Origin: Rapidithrix thailandica
Lineage (GTDB): Bacteria > Bacteroidota > Bacteroidia > Cytophagales > Flammeovirgaceae
DNA length: 64,000 nt
Assembly (NCBI RefSeq): GCF_039710355.1
Contig: NZ_JBDKWZ010000001.1
Location: 806,001-870,000 of the forward strand
Direction of reading: 5' to 3'
In this document: positions 18,310 through 27,096 of the stretch, piece after piece
Layout: the number at the start of each line of letters is the position of its first letter
Position numbering within the stretch: position 1 is the stretch's first letter
Program-made: the position numbers and the translations under genes
Notes under the pieces: generated by a model
The model's database searches: none
Told to the model about the DNA's origin: nothing
Seen by the model: only the letters and a program-made list of their open reading frames with translations

Positions 18310-19311
18310 TTACTCAAAATATATACCTACAAATTCACCATTTTCGTCTCTTAGGTATACAGAAACATCGTTTTGATATTCTATATAGGCCTTTTGGTAT
18401 AGTTTGTTAGCATCAGCCCAAGGTGATTTTGTAAACATTATGGTATTTTCATCAACTATGGAAATTTCTGAAGACGCTGTTCCTTGACCATTTGAAGCTT
18501 TCCATAAAAAGAAAATTTGCGATGCATTGAGGGTATTTAAATTGTCTCCATTCAACACATGTTGCTCCCAACTGTCAAGCACCATACACCTTACTCCCTC
18601 TTTTTCAGAAATCATGTTTTCCGGTATTGTAATGTAGGGCAATTTTAAATCTTTTAAATCGAAATATACATTATCCGAAACGTCAGAGCGATTTCCTAAC
18701 GTTATTTTTACTTTGTACTTCCCTGCTTGTACATCTTCTACTTTGGGCATTCGTACTTTTATTTTATCTGCATAGCCATTATCGTTATATGCATAAACCT
18801 CGTCTATTTTAAGCGGATATTCTTTCGAGCCATCTTCAGACACCAAAAAGACTTTATTTTGGTCTTTATTTTTAGAAAGTCCTTCTCCTGAAATTACGTA
18901 ATCATGTTTAAAACTGGCCTCTAGCGGAGTTGCAATCTCTTCTATTTTCAAAATAGGTTGTAAATAATCTATTTTTAAGGAATAGCTTCTTTCCGAACCA
19001 TCTTCCGCTATTACTTTGTAAACGATATCCTGAGTAGGATCTATTGCTTCTTCTGAGGCCGGTTGAATTGTAGCATTTTCAGAGATTCTAATAGAGGGTG
19101 CTATTTTAGTAGGAATCTCTATGTTATAAGGCCAATTTATAATCAGCTCTGTTTCTGTTATCTCGGCATAAATAATTTCGTCTTCCAGGTTCACTGTAAA
19201 TTCATTAATATTGCCGTATGGAAGCTCTCTAAGAATTTCATTTGTAGAACAAGAAGTGAAAATCCATAAAAGAATTAAACCGGCTGCTTTTATCTTTGAA
19301 AACAATTTCAT
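18310..19311 (-). CDS. Surface-type lipoprotein with Ig-like repeats
   Basis: A 333-residue lipoprotein with lipobox TSC (Cys21, then STNE). It is beta-rich. Residues about 30-115 (FTVNLEDEIIYAEIT, KVIAEDGSERSYSLKI) resemble the DUF5018-type Ig-like domains seen in Bacteroidota surface lipoproteins. Residues about 120-220 resemble an IPT/TIG-like fold (YVISGEGLSKNKD, VRMPKVEDVQAGKYKVKITLGN). The C-terminal third was not assigned. It is third and last in the likely operon with the two genes upstream. Its partial similarity to the next gene (same strand-rich opening, same SYSLK phrase) suggests the two are paralogues. Confidence 0.7.
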   Translation of the reverse strand: MKLFSKIKAAGLILLWIFTSCSTNEILRELPYGNINEFTVNLEDEIIYAEITETELIINWPYNIEIPTKIAPSIRISENATIQPASEEAIDPTQDIVYKVIAEDGSERSYSLKIDYLQPILKIEEIATPLEASFKHDYVISGEGLSKNKDQNKVFLVSEDGSKEYPLKIDEVYAYNDNGYADKIKVRMPKVEDVQAGKYKVKITLGNRSDVSDNVYFDLKDLKLPYITIPENMISEKEGVRCMVLDSWEQHVLNGDNLNTLNASQIFFLWKASNGQGTASSEISIVDENTIMFTKSPWADANKLYQKAYIEYQNDVSVYLRDENGEFVGIYFE

Positions 19312-19339
19312 CGTTTTTGTTTTTTAAATTGACAATTCA

Positions 19340-20074
19340 TTAAACCTCTCCGTACATTTTAATTAATCTCACAGGTCTTTCTAGTGCAACCGATTTAGAG
19401 TAATTTTCTACTCTGATATGATACTCTCCTAGAGCCATGTTTTCAGGGAAATAAGCGTAAATGCCCGTTCTACTTGTGGATATATTTTTTAATTCGAATT
19501 CATTTCCCTGCGCATCAATAAAAAACACTTTTGTAACTTCGGTACCATTTACTCTTTTTATGATATCTCCTGAGCGAAACCATATGCTGTTTTCATATAC
19601 TTGAGGCCCATCTCCCCAATCTACCTTCGCCGTTCTTGGGTATTCTTTCATAGGGTCTCCTTCATTGTACAGCTCATTCACTGAAATATCGGGTTGGTAT
19701 GCCTTCATTTTCAATGAGTAATTAAACAGTTCTCCTTTATCATTTTTAAACGTGTAGATAAGTGGTTCTTTTTTGTTTAATAGATACTCCGTCACATCTT
19801 CAATTAGATCATTATGCGGGTTATCGATAAGTGTATACCCATCAAGTGCTTTAATATCCAGTTCCACGGCGGTTAAGCCTAGGTAATAGGGTAAAACCAA
19901 AACAATTTGTTTGTCAGTCTCACTTACAGTAGCTTCAAGCACTTCGGGTGTATTTACCACTTTAAAAGATGATATTTTCCTTTGGTAAGGATCCTCCGGA
20001 GTTATGTACTCCTCTTTGGTACATGATGTTGTAAGAATTCCGAGTGTAAGGAATAAGAATATAGCCTCTTTCAT
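19340..20074 (-). CDS. Lipoprotein, paralogue of its neighbour
   Basis: A 244-residue lipoprotein, lipobox TSC (Cys18) followed by TKEEY. Beta-rich with FKVVNTPEVLEATVSETDK and YSLKMKAYQPDISVNEL, the same architecture as the 18310 gene but without its C-terminal third. The ending ALGEYHIRVENYSKSV resembles an IPT/TIG strand. The function is unknown. The gap to the preceding HmuY-family gene is 15 bp, so they are almost certainly one operon. Confidence 0.65.
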   Translation of the reverse strand: MKEAIFLFLTLGILTTSCTKEEYITPEDPYQRKISSFKVVNTPEVLEATVSETDKQIVLVLPYYLGLTAVELDIKALDGYTLIDNPHNDLIEDVTEYLLNKKEPLIYTFKNDKGELFNYSLKMKAYQPDISVNELYNEGDPMKEYPRTAKVDWGDGPQVYENSIWFRSGDIIKRVNGTEVTKVFFIDAQGNEFELKNISTSRTGIYAYFPENMALGEYHIRVENYSKSVALERPVRLIKMYGEV

Positions 20075-20089
20075 ATTCTATGATTTATT

Positions 20090-20851
20090 TTAATTAGTAA
20101 AACCAGTTGTTCCGTTTTTTTGAATGGTATATTTGAAATTGATATACCCGGGTTTATGACTTCTATCCGGGTTTTCTGGGTTATTTTGGTAAATACTCTG
20201 CATAATGAGTTTCACATAGTTTCCTTTGTTAGTCTTTACTATAATACATCTTGGAAGCGCGTAAATAACATGATGCTTCTCAGGGCCTGCCTCAGGAAAC
20301 AGAAGCCCTCCCATATCGTAAAAGCACCAACCGTCTTCTTGTGCGGACATAAATTGATTCAGTCCTATTTCAGACATTTGCACCATTTCATTCTCGGCAG
20401 GCACTTCTGATAAGTTATCAAATACTTTATCTGACAGGGCTCTTTCGGGCATTCGTTTAGGCATGATTTCAGTCTCATCAAAATAATCTGCTTCTACTTC
20501 AGGGTCTTTATACAAGAATATTTCTGAGGTTCCTGCTCCTTGGTATCCTGCTGAGTGCTTGTCGTGTTTATTATTGGGCTTTATGGAGGTATTAAAAGCC
20601 CCGGAGAGTTCTATATCCCATTGTGAGGTTTGAGCCAGCGCCTTGTCTACAATCTTATTTTCCTCAAGGTTATAGTAAATAGGATCTGCTATGTCTGAGT
20701 AGTCATCAGATCCGGCACCACTTATCAGATTGGTGACCACATGCGTTTCTAAGTGGCCTTTTGGCTTGACAATTTCCATGGACTCGTCATCTGAGCATGA
20801 ACTAAAGGTGAGCATTTGTATAAGAATGAATCCTATCATACATCGTTTCAT
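20090..20851 (-). CDS. HmuY-family lipoprotein
   Basis: A 253-residue lipoprotein with lipobox SSC (Cys19) followed by SDDES, which fits the Bacteroidota lipoprotein export signal for the cell surface. The body matches HmuY: YYNLEENKIV, then SQWDIELSGAFNTSI, a Gly-rich loop (GYQGAGTSEIF), WCFYDMGGL, and the end CIIVKTNKGNYVKLIMQSIYQN with PGYINFKYTIQ. HmuY binds haem outside the cell and passes it to the HmuR TonB receptor. Here no receptor is adjacent; the neighbours are two lipoproteins and a divergent AraC regulator. Haem as ligand is therefore an inference from the family only. The axial His residues were not identified. Confidence 0.8.
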   Translation of the reverse strand: MKRCMIGFILIQMLTFSSCSDDESMEIVKPKGHLETHVVTNLISGAGSDDYSDIADPIYYNLEENKIVDKALAQTSQWDIELSGAFNTSIKPNNKHDKHSAGYQGAGTSEIFLYKDPEVEADYFDETEIMPKRMPERALSDKVFDNLSEVPAENEMVQMSEIGLNQFMSAQEDGWCFYDMGGLLFPEAGPEKHHVIYALPRCIIVKTNKGNYVKLIMQSIYQNNPENPDRSHKPGYINFKYTIQKNGTTGFTN

Positions 20852-20893
20852 ATAACTTATTTTTATTTGGTCTAAATAATAATTGCGAAATTA

Positions 20894-20901
20894 TATCTTT
20901 G
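20894..20901 (+). promoter_or_regulatory. -7 box for the AraC gene
   Basis: TATCTTTG is a perfect TAnnTTTG. The nearest TTTG (20866-20869) is 24 bp upstream, one base beyond the usual range. Transcription would start near 20907, giving a leader of about 45 nt. Confidence 0.5.
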
Positions 20902-20951
20902 CACTCGATTAATGCGGACGGGTTATTTAAAAAAAAAGACGCAAAACAGTA

Positions 20952-21902
20952 ATGACTTTAAACGGAGAGATAAATTCGCTTGGATGCGAGTTAAATAGGA
21001 GAATAGGTACAGATGTAGAATATACTGAAAGGCAGAGTATTAAAGTGACAACCGCTTCTGTAAGTACACAGTATGGGCAAGGGAATATCTATACGTTTAC
21101 CACAGATGGCATACGATTGTATATATTAGATATTACACTTAAAAAATGTGTGGAAATAGCATTTACAGCTCAAATCAATTCTATACAAGCCACTTACATT
21201 GTAAAAGGATGCTATATCTTAAGGTCTGAATGTTCCGGGGAAGAAACCCTATATGAACCTTTCATGCAGTACCTACAAGTGATAAAGGAAGGGCATATGT
21301 CCATTAAATTCGGAAAACAGACCCCCTTCTATATGATACAGATCTCTTTTACGCAAGAATATTTGAAAAAGTACAATCCTGCTTTTTTGTACAATAATGC
21401 CGGAACCATTTTTAAAAGTAATATTTCGCAAGAGGGGATTTTGTCTGTTTTTGAGTTAGAAGCGGCTATTTTTAAGAAAAAATTATGCTTTCATTTATAT
21501 GTGGAATATAAATGTGTTGCTTTACTATCAATTTTAATTGAAAGCTTAGCGAAAAGTGAATCGGTACATCAAGACCTGTATATAAAGAGTGCTTACGATA
21601 TTAAAAAATATATTGATCAGAACTTGCATTTGAACCTTACCCTGGATGATTTAAATAAGAATACAGGAATTAGCAATTTTGTTTTAAATAAAGAATTCTC
21701 AAAGCTCACAGGAGATTCAGTAGCAAAATACATTAAATCGGCAAAAATGAATTTGGCAAAAGAACTCTTAATTAAAACGTCTTTGCCTATCTATGAAATC
21801 GCGGATAGAACAGGCTATAAAAATGCCACTCATTTTTCAGAGGCCTTTAAAAAACACTTTCATTATACTCCAAAATACTGTAGAGGGAAACAAATAAAAT
21901 GA
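20952..21902 (+). CDS. AraC-family transcriptional regulator, PchR-like
   Basis: A 316-residue regulator. The C-terminal 100 residues form the double helix-turn-helix of AraC proteins: YIDQNLHLNLTLDDLNKNTGIS, then LLIKTSLPIYEIADRTGYKN and ATHFSEAFKKHFHYTPKYCR. The N-terminal 200 residues are strand-rich without a clear cupin signature and resemble PchR-like regulators, which in other bacteria respond to siderophores. It is divergent from the HmuY-type lipoprotein operon and separated by 100 bp, so it likely controls it. This makes iron or haem response a reasonable, unproven reading. Confidence 0.85.
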   Translation: MTLNGEINSLGCELNRRIGTDVEYTERQSIKVTTASVSTQYGQGNIYTFTTDGIRLYILDITLKKCVEIAFTAQINSIQATYIVKGCYILRSECSGEETLYEPFMQYLQVIKEGHMSIKFGKQTPFYMIQISFTQEYLKKYNPAFLYNNAGTIFKSNISQEGILSVFELEAAIFKKKLCFHLYVEYKCVALLSILIESLAKSESVHQDLYIKSAYDIKKYIDQNLHLNLTLDDLNKNTGISNFVLNKEFSKLTGDSVAKYIKSAKMNLAKELLIKTSLPIYEIADRTGYKNATHFSEAFKKHFHYTPKYCRGKQIK

Positions 21903-22674
21903 ATTTCACAGTCGAGTTCCGTTATAGCCAATGGGGGCTGTGTAAGGCTTGGGATGAATACTTTTCTAATGATGGGAGGCGGCTAACTTCAAGTTCGAAA
22001 AGAATGAAAGGAGATTAAACTTCGTAAGCGATAGAAAAATGAAACTTGTTGAAACGCTTGTCGCATAGGTATTGCAGAAAAGTTAAAATGCTCTGACAGC
22101 CGACAAGCAAGTGTCTGTAATTATTTGCCCAAAAGAGTCTTTCTTTGACGTTGATATTTAGTTGGTTCCTTTGCTCTTTCTAAGCTTACCAAGAAACTCC
22201 TAACCTCGAATCTGCATGTTTCCAACTCCAATGTTTTATAAAAAAGAATCCCCCTTCTTTTTGAACCGCTAACAGGGGGCTATTATCCAAATGGTTTTTG
22301 GGAGTATCTTTTAAGAGAAATTAATGTCTTTTGCTTGCTTATTTTGCCATTTCACCAATACTCTGTAATTTGGATTGCTATGTGAAGCGGGCTGGGAAGT
22401 AGTTTGGCCGCCTTGAGGTAACCGGGGTTTACCACTGTCAAAAAGAAGTGAAGCCAAGCGTTGCTTTCATATCCATTCTTGCTCTAATTGCATTCGGTAT
22501 GGCTGATCCTCCCAAGGATACTGTTTTGCTTCGGGTGGAGCTTGAACGCAAAAAATCAAGCCCTTTATCAATAAACCCTTAACCAATGGTACTATATCCG
22601 TTTGATATTTTCGGAGGATTGAGCAACTAAACAGTTGAGTAAAAGTTCGTAATCGAGATAAATTCTCGTTAAAA
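21903..22674. other. Long gene-free region, possible decayed sequence
   Basis: About 770 bp with no open frame of useful length on either strand. Short stretches of coding-like codons on the minus strand are broken by stops, so a decayed gene is possible, but no homologue was recognised. No tRNA or terminator was identified. It should also carry the promoter of the Fe-S oxidoreductase operon at its right end. Confidence 0.45.
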
Positions 22675-22692
22675 TGTTATGCATGCATAACA
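22675..22692. promoter_or_regulatory. Perfect 18-bp palindrome, candidate operator
   Basis: TGTTATGCATGCATAACA is identical to its reverse complement over 18 bp, 52 bp before the ATG of the Fe-S oxidoreductase gene. A palindrome of this length and position fits a dimeric repressor or activator site. No -7 box in the expected form is nearby; TATATTGC (22701-22708) is the nearest AT-rich candidate. Confidence 0.55.
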
Positions 22693-22743
22693 AAATTTTA
22701 TATATTGCTTACCCGAAATAGCCAACCATAAATTAACACTATT

Positions 22744-24126
22744 ATGATAAACCTTGTACAACAAATTGCCTTTTTGGGATTGTTAGCCTTCGCGGCTTTC
22801 TTGCTGTTCAGGCGAATCCGGTTTATTCAGCGCAATATTTTATTGGGCAAAAAAACCGGAGCCGTGGAGCAAAAAGGTGAACGCATGAAAAGAACCTTGC
22901 TCTTAGCGTTCGGTCAGAAAAAAATGTTTGATAAACCCATTGTGGGCTTCTTGCATTTTGCCATTTATGCCGGTTTTATCATTATCAATATTGAAATCCT
23001 CGAAATCATTTTGGACGGAGTGCTGGGAACGCACCGTTTGTTTGCTCCTTTGGTGAGTGCCGGAGTTTACAGGGCTTTTTTAGGGATATTTGAATTCCTG
23101 GCTTTGGGCGTTGTCCTGTCTTGTGCGATATTTTTAATTCGGAGAAATGCCTTAAAGGTAGGGCGCTTTCACAAACCCGAAATGAAAGGCTGGCCCACTT
23201 CCGATGCGAATATCATTTTGATTTGGGAAATAGCGTTAATGTTTGCCTTGTACACGATGAACGCAGCCGACAGTATTTTGCAAAGTCGTATCGGCGATAT
23301 GGCATATGTAGACGCCCATTATACGAATGTAGGTGCATTTGCCGTGAGTCAATGGTTTGTCCCTCTTTACGACAACCTGAGTACGGGAATGTTACTAACC
23401 GTTGAGCGGGTAGCCTGGTGGGTACATATTGCCGGTATCCTGGGTTTTGCCATCTATATTACCTATTCCAAACACTTGCATATCATTCTGGCATTTCCAA
23501 ACGTATACTTTGGCGACTTACGACCTAAAGGAGAGATGGAAAATATGGAGACGGTCACTCAAGAAGTAAAAATAGCCATGGGATTGGCAGCCGATACTGC
23601 TGCCGAATCAGAAGAGATCGGCACTTTCGGAGCAAAAGATGTGACGGATCTGAGTTGGAAAAATTTGATGGATGCCTATAGCTGTACGGAGTGTGGGCGT
23701 TGTACGGCTGTTTGCCCGGCTAATATTACCGGAAAGAAACTATCTCCCCGGAAGATTATGATGGATACCCGCGATCGTATGGAAGCACTGGGAGGTAAAA
23801 TTGATAAAGAGGGCAAAGAGTATACGGATGAGGATACTTTGTATGGTAATTATATTACCAAAGAAGAGTTGATGGCCTGTACCACCTGTAACGCTTGTGT
23901 GGAGGCGTGCCCGGTAACGATTAATCCTTTGAGCATCATATTGCAATTGAGACGCTATGTAGCCATGGAGGAATCCGGAACTCCTGCGGCCTGGAACGCA
24001 ATGTTCTCCAATATAGAAAACAATGCAGCTCCTTGGGCTTTTCCTGCTACCGAACGCTTTAAATGGGCGGATGAATTACAACGGGAAGAGGAACCAAAAG
24101 AGAATAGTGAGACCGGGCATAATTAA
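22744..24126 (+). CDS. Membrane Fe-S oxidoreductase, heterodisulfide-reductase-like
   Basis: A 460-residue protein. Residues about 1-250 hold several membrane helices of a NarI/HdrE-like cytochrome-b type, with conserved histidines (GFLHFAIYAGF, VHIAGILGF, HLHIILAF). Residues about 300-400 carry two [4Fe-4S] clusters: CTECGRCTAVCP (Cys314, 317, 320, 324) and CTTCNACVEACP (Cys379, 382, 385, 389). This layout matches HdrD/GlpC-like electron-transfer subunits widespread in Bacteroidota. The electron donor and acceptor are not known. It is followed by the CCG-domain subunit, so the two probably form one complex at the membrane. A perfect palindrome lies in its upstream region. Confidence 0.85.
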   Translation: MINLVQQIAFLGLLAFAAFLLFRRIRFIQRNILLGKKTGAVEQKGERMKRTLLLAFGQKKMFDKPIVGFLHFAIYAGFIIINIEILEIILDGVLGTHRLFAPLVSAGVYRAFLGIFEFLALGVVLSCAIFLIRRNALKVGRFHKPEMKGWPTSDANIILIWEIALMFALYTMNAADSILQSRIGDMAYVDAHYTNVGAFAVSQWFVPLYDNLSTGMLLTVERVAWWVHIAGILGFAIYITYSKHLHIILAFPNVYFGDLRPKGEMENMETVTQEVKIAMGLAADTAAESEEIGTFGAKDVTDLSWKNLMDAYSCTECGRCTAVCPANITGKKLSPRKIMMDTRDRMEALGGKIDKEGKEYTDEDTLYGNYITKEELMACTTCNACVEACPVTINPLSIILQLRRYVAMEESGTPAAWNAMFSNIENNAAPWAFPATERFKWADELQREEEPKENSETGHN

Positions 24127-24213
24127 TCGTATAGAGGAGTACCTTTTTCAAATTTGAAAGGGAAAGGTCCCGCTTCAGTACAACCAATTAATCACCAAAA
24201 AATAACACAGACA

Positions 24214-25005
24214 ATGAGCGCTATAAAAATAAAAACCATGGCCGAAATGGCCGCGGCAGGCGAACAGCCGGAAGTATTGTTTTGGGTAGGATGTGCCGGA
24301 TCATTTGACGACCGCTATAAAAGAGTGACCGCAGCATTTGTAAAAATTCTAACCAAGGCGGGAGTGAGTTTTGCGGTATTGGGTCAGGAAGAAAGCTGTA
24401 CGGGAGATCCGGCCCGGAGAGCAGGAAATGAGTTTTTGTTTCAAATGCAGGCAATGGCCAATGTGGAAGTGCTCAATGCTTACCAAGTAAAAAAAATCGT
24501 AACGGCTTGTCCACATTGTTTTAATACATTGAAAAATGAGTACCCCGCCCTGGGAGGAAATTATGAGGTGATTCACCACTCTACTTTTTTACAACAACTG
24601 ATGGATTCCGGCAAGGTGAAAGTTTCGGATGATCATGAATTGAAATCGAAAAAGATAACTTATCACGACTCGTGTTATCTGGGAAGGGCCAACGATATTT
24701 ATGAAGCCCCCCGGGAGGTGGTAAAGGCTTTAAAGGCTGACCTGGTGGAGATGAAACGCTGCCGGAAGAGTGGGTTCTGTTGTGGAGCCGGAGGAGCACA
24801 AATGTTTAAAGATGCCGAAAAAGGAAACAAAGAAGTGAACATTGAACGTACGGAAGAAGCTTTGGAAACCGGGGCTCAAGTGGTGGCTTCCGCCTGCCCG
24901 TTTTGTATGACCATGTTGCATGATGGGGTGAAGAATAAAGAAAAAGAGAAAGAAGTTAAGGTCTTGGATATTGCCGAGTTGGTAGCGATCTCTCAAGTTG
25001 ATTGA
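24214..25005 (+). CDS. CCG-domain Fe-S protein, HdrB-like subunit
   Basis: A 263-residue cytoplasmic protein with two cysteine-rich CCG-type motifs. The first set is VGCAGSFD, SCTGDPARRAGNE and ACPHCFNTLKNEYP; the second is HDSCYLGR, GFCCGAGGAQMF and ACPFCMTML. In HdrB these bind unusual non-cubane Fe-S clusters that reduce a disulfide substrate. The gene starts 87 bp after the membrane subunit stops, consistent with one operon. The start was set at the ATG at 24214, since the upstream in-frame residues are not conserved-looking. The substrate is unknown; a lactate- or heterodisulfide-like substrate is only a guess. Confidence 0.85.
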   Translation: MSAIKIKTMAEMAAAGEQPEVLFWVGCAGSFDDRYKRVTAAFVKILTKAGVSFAVLGQEESCTGDPARRAGNEFLFQMQAMANVEVLNAYQVKKIVTACPHCFNTLKNEYPALGGNYEVIHHSTFLQQLMDSGKVKVSDDHELKSKKITYHDSCYLGRANDIYEAPREVVKALKADLVEMKRCRKSGFCCGAGGAQMFKDAEKGNKEVNIERTEEALETGAQVVASACPFCMTMLHDGVKNKEKEKEVKVLDIAELVAISQVD

Positions 25006-25028
25006 TATATTTTCCTTGAAGCATTTAC

Positions 25029-25036
25029 TATCTTTG
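25029..25036 (+). promoter_or_regulatory. -7 box before the 25077 gene
   Basis: TATCTTTG is a perfect TAnnTTTG match, 41 bp before the start codon. A TTG at 25002-25004 lies 24 bp upstream. The gene may therefore have its own promoter as well as read-through from the Fe-S genes. Confidence 0.5.
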
Positions 25037-25076
25037 CAAGTAAATTCATCATTACAACCAAACGCAATAACCAACC

Positions 25077-25577
25077 ATGTTAGCTAATATAGAAGATCTG
25101 TCAGGCCAATCCAGAGTATGGATATATCAAAGTAGCCGGCAATTGAATGAGGAAGAAGTCCAAACGGTTCAATCCACTATTGAAAGTTTTATTCAAGCTT
25201 GGGATGCCCATGGCGCACCGTTGAAAGGGGCGGTTCAAGTGCAATACCAACAGTTTATCGTTTTGGCAGTAGACGAAGCCTATAATGCCGCATCCGGTTG
25301 CTCTATCGATAAATCGGTGGCGGTCATCAGAGATTTGGAACAACGCTTACAAATCAGCTTGTTGGACCGTTCGCAAGTTGCCTTTTTAAATGAGCAAGAG
25401 GAAGTGTTTGTATTGCACTTCTCCAAATTAAAAGAAGCTGTTACTCAGGGAGTGATCAACGAAGAATCATTATTGTTGAATAATAGCGATCAGAGCCTGG
25501 AGACTTTCCGTCAAGGCTGGAAAGTAAAAGCAGGTGAGAGTTGGTTGTCCCGTTATTTTAAAAAGGCCTCCGTCTGA
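25077..25577 (+). CDS. Conserved hypothetical protein, often mislabelled ABC transporter ATPase
   Basis: A 166-residue cytoplasmic protein seen in many Bacteroidota, where it is often named an ABC transporter ATPase. The sequence shows no Walker A, signature or Walker B motif, so that name is not supported here. Visible features are SRVWIYQSSRQLNEEE, a long helix (VQSTIESFIQAWDAHG), and CSIDKSVAVIRDLEQRL. The function is unknown. It follows the Fe-S complex genes but has its own candidate promoter and ends at a strong terminator. Confidence 0.75.
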   Translation: MLANIEDLSGQSRVWIYQSSRQLNEEEVQTVQSTIESFIQAWDAHGAPLKGAVQVQYQQFIVLAVDEAYNAASGCSIDKSVAVIRDLEQRLQISLLDRSQVAFLNEQEEVFVLHFSKLKEAVTQGVINEESLLLNNSDQSLETFRQGWKVKAGESWLSRYFKKASV

Positions 25578-25592
25578 TAAGAAATGTTTATA

Positions 25593-25636
25593 AAAAAGAA
25601 AGGGAAGAAACCTAAAAGTTTCTTCCCTTTCTTTTT
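25593..25636. terminator. Strong bidirectional terminator
   Basis: A 19-bp perfect stem (25593-25611 with 25618-25636) closes a 6-nt loop, with A-run and T-run flanks. It separates two convergent genes. Confidence 0.9.
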
Positions 25637-25654
25637 GAATGTCTCCGTCATGCT

Positions 25655-27082
25655 TTAATCCTGAAAGCGGACACTGATCAAACTCAGAAATTCTTTGGTT
25701 GCGTCTGCTTCAAAGTCCCAATTATTCGGACGAAGATAATTTTCTTTAATAATGGTAATGGCTTTGTGATAATCACCGCATTGGTCAATTCGCTCTAAAG
25801 CTATATTGAATTCTTCACTGTTTCCATTAAACAATTCATTTTGGAATTTGAATCGTTGATTAAGGGAGATGATGTCCTTGATGGACTGGGTCTGTTGATT
25901 GCCAAGTTTAGCCAATAAAGGCGAATGGGTGGATGCTTCCTCTTCCTCCTCTTCGTGGGCAAACAGTTTTTGATTGTCCGGGGTAGTAGAAGGGGAGTCT
26001 TTTTGGTGCAACTGGTCCAATACGGTAGATTGCTCAGTACCGGAATAGTCATTTCCCTGAGGAGAATCCTCTTCGGGAATATCACCGGGTTTGAGGTTAT
26101 GACGGGTTTCTTTTCTTAAAGAACCTTCGTATTCAATCGAATATAAATCCGGGCTATTGGAGGTTTCTTCTTCTTTTGGAGCCGCGCTTTTTTGAGGGAT
26201 AGCCTCTTCTTCCGGATCTTGGCCTTTTATTTCCGACTCTTTTCGAAAGCGGTTAGAGGTTTCATAGATTTGGTCAAATTCCTTGTCGAGGTTGTCTTCC
26301 TCGTTTTGAAGGCGTTCCAGTTCGAAGAGTTTTTGCCTCTCCTCATTCTCTTTACTTACCATCTCATCCATGGTAAAATGGGGGACCTCATCAAAATCCA
26401 AGAAATTGCCTTCGGGCTCTTCTTCTTCCTGCTCTTGTATGTCTTTATAATCAGGCACGAGCTCGTAGATTCCCACCGGGAGCACTTCACTGAATTGTTG
26501 AATCAAATCATAAGGCTTTTCCAGTTGCTGCTGTTGCTCATCCACTACCATTGTGGCAATTTTTGCCGCCCGTTTGCGCTTAATGGATTCATCCAAGTCT
26601 CTGAATTTGGAAAATACGGCTTCGGTGACGGTCTCGTGTAATGCGATGTATTTGCGTAGCGGAAGTATATGTTTTGAGGTACTGATATTTTTAGGGTACT
26701 CCAAGAAGAGTTTCTCAAAGAAGTCCTGAGGGTAAAACTGCAACAACATGGTATCGGCTATGGCCTCTTGCAATAAGGGTTCAAAATGGATTCTTTTGAT
26801 GCGGATATGTTGCGAAAGCTTACTCATCAACAAGTTAATGGTCTGCTTGACTTCCGGGGCGGTATAATCAAAGAAGGGGCTGTGTATTTTTTTAGCCTCT
26901 TTCAGCCATTCCTCAAAAATATTTTTTACAATAAAAAGGTTGACCTGTTTTATATGGGTCAGATTTACAATTTCTTTGCCGTGGATAAAAGGCTGGCTTT
27001 TGAAAAAATTGTCACAGATTATATTGGCAAATTTTTGAGCATACTGATGTATTGGAGATAAGTCCGGCCTTAATTCTTCCAT
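25655..27082 (-). CDS. Conserved hypothetical protein with acidic linker
   Basis: A 475-residue protein. Residues about 1-200 are helical and hydrophobic in part (HIRIKRIHFEPLLQEAIADTML). Residues about 215-390 are low-complexity, very rich in Glu, Asp and Ser, and likely disordered. The last 70 residues form a separate conserved-looking helical unit: DIISLNQRFKFQNELFNGNSEEFNIALERI and LRPNNWDFEADATKEFLSL. I have seen this tail only as a Bacteroidota hypothetical family. No function is offered. It is divergent from the ferredoxin gene with only 14 bp between the start codons, so their promoters must overlap the coding regions. Confidence 0.7.
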   Translation of the reverse strand: MEELRPDLSPIHQYAQKFANIICDNFFKSQPFIHGKEIVNLTHIKQVNLFIVKNIFEEWLKEAKKIHSPFFDYTAPEVKQTINLLMSKLSQHIRIKRIHFEPLLQEAIADTMLLQFYPQDFFEKLFLEYPKNISTSKHILPLRKYIALHETVTEAVFSKFRDLDESIKRKRAAKIATMVVDEQQQQLEKPYDLIQQFSEVLPVGIYELVPDYKDIQEQEEEEPEGNFLDFDEVPHFTMDEMVSKENEERQKLFELERLQNEEDNLDKEFDQIYETSNRFRKESEIKGQDPEEEAIPQKSAAPKEEETSNSPDLYSIEYEGSLRKETRHNLKPGDIPEEDSPQGNDYSGTEQSTVLDQLHQKDSPSTTPDNQKLFAHEEEEEEASTHSPLLAKLGNQQTQSIKDIISLNQRFKFQNELFNGNSEEFNIALERIDQCGDYHKAITIIKENYLRPNNWDFEADATKEFLSLISVRFQD

Positions 27083-27096
27083 AAGTAATTGATTTA

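Noticed and set aside
25077..25577. An ABC transporter ATPase
   Set aside because: No Walker A, signature or Walker B motif is present in the 166 residues.
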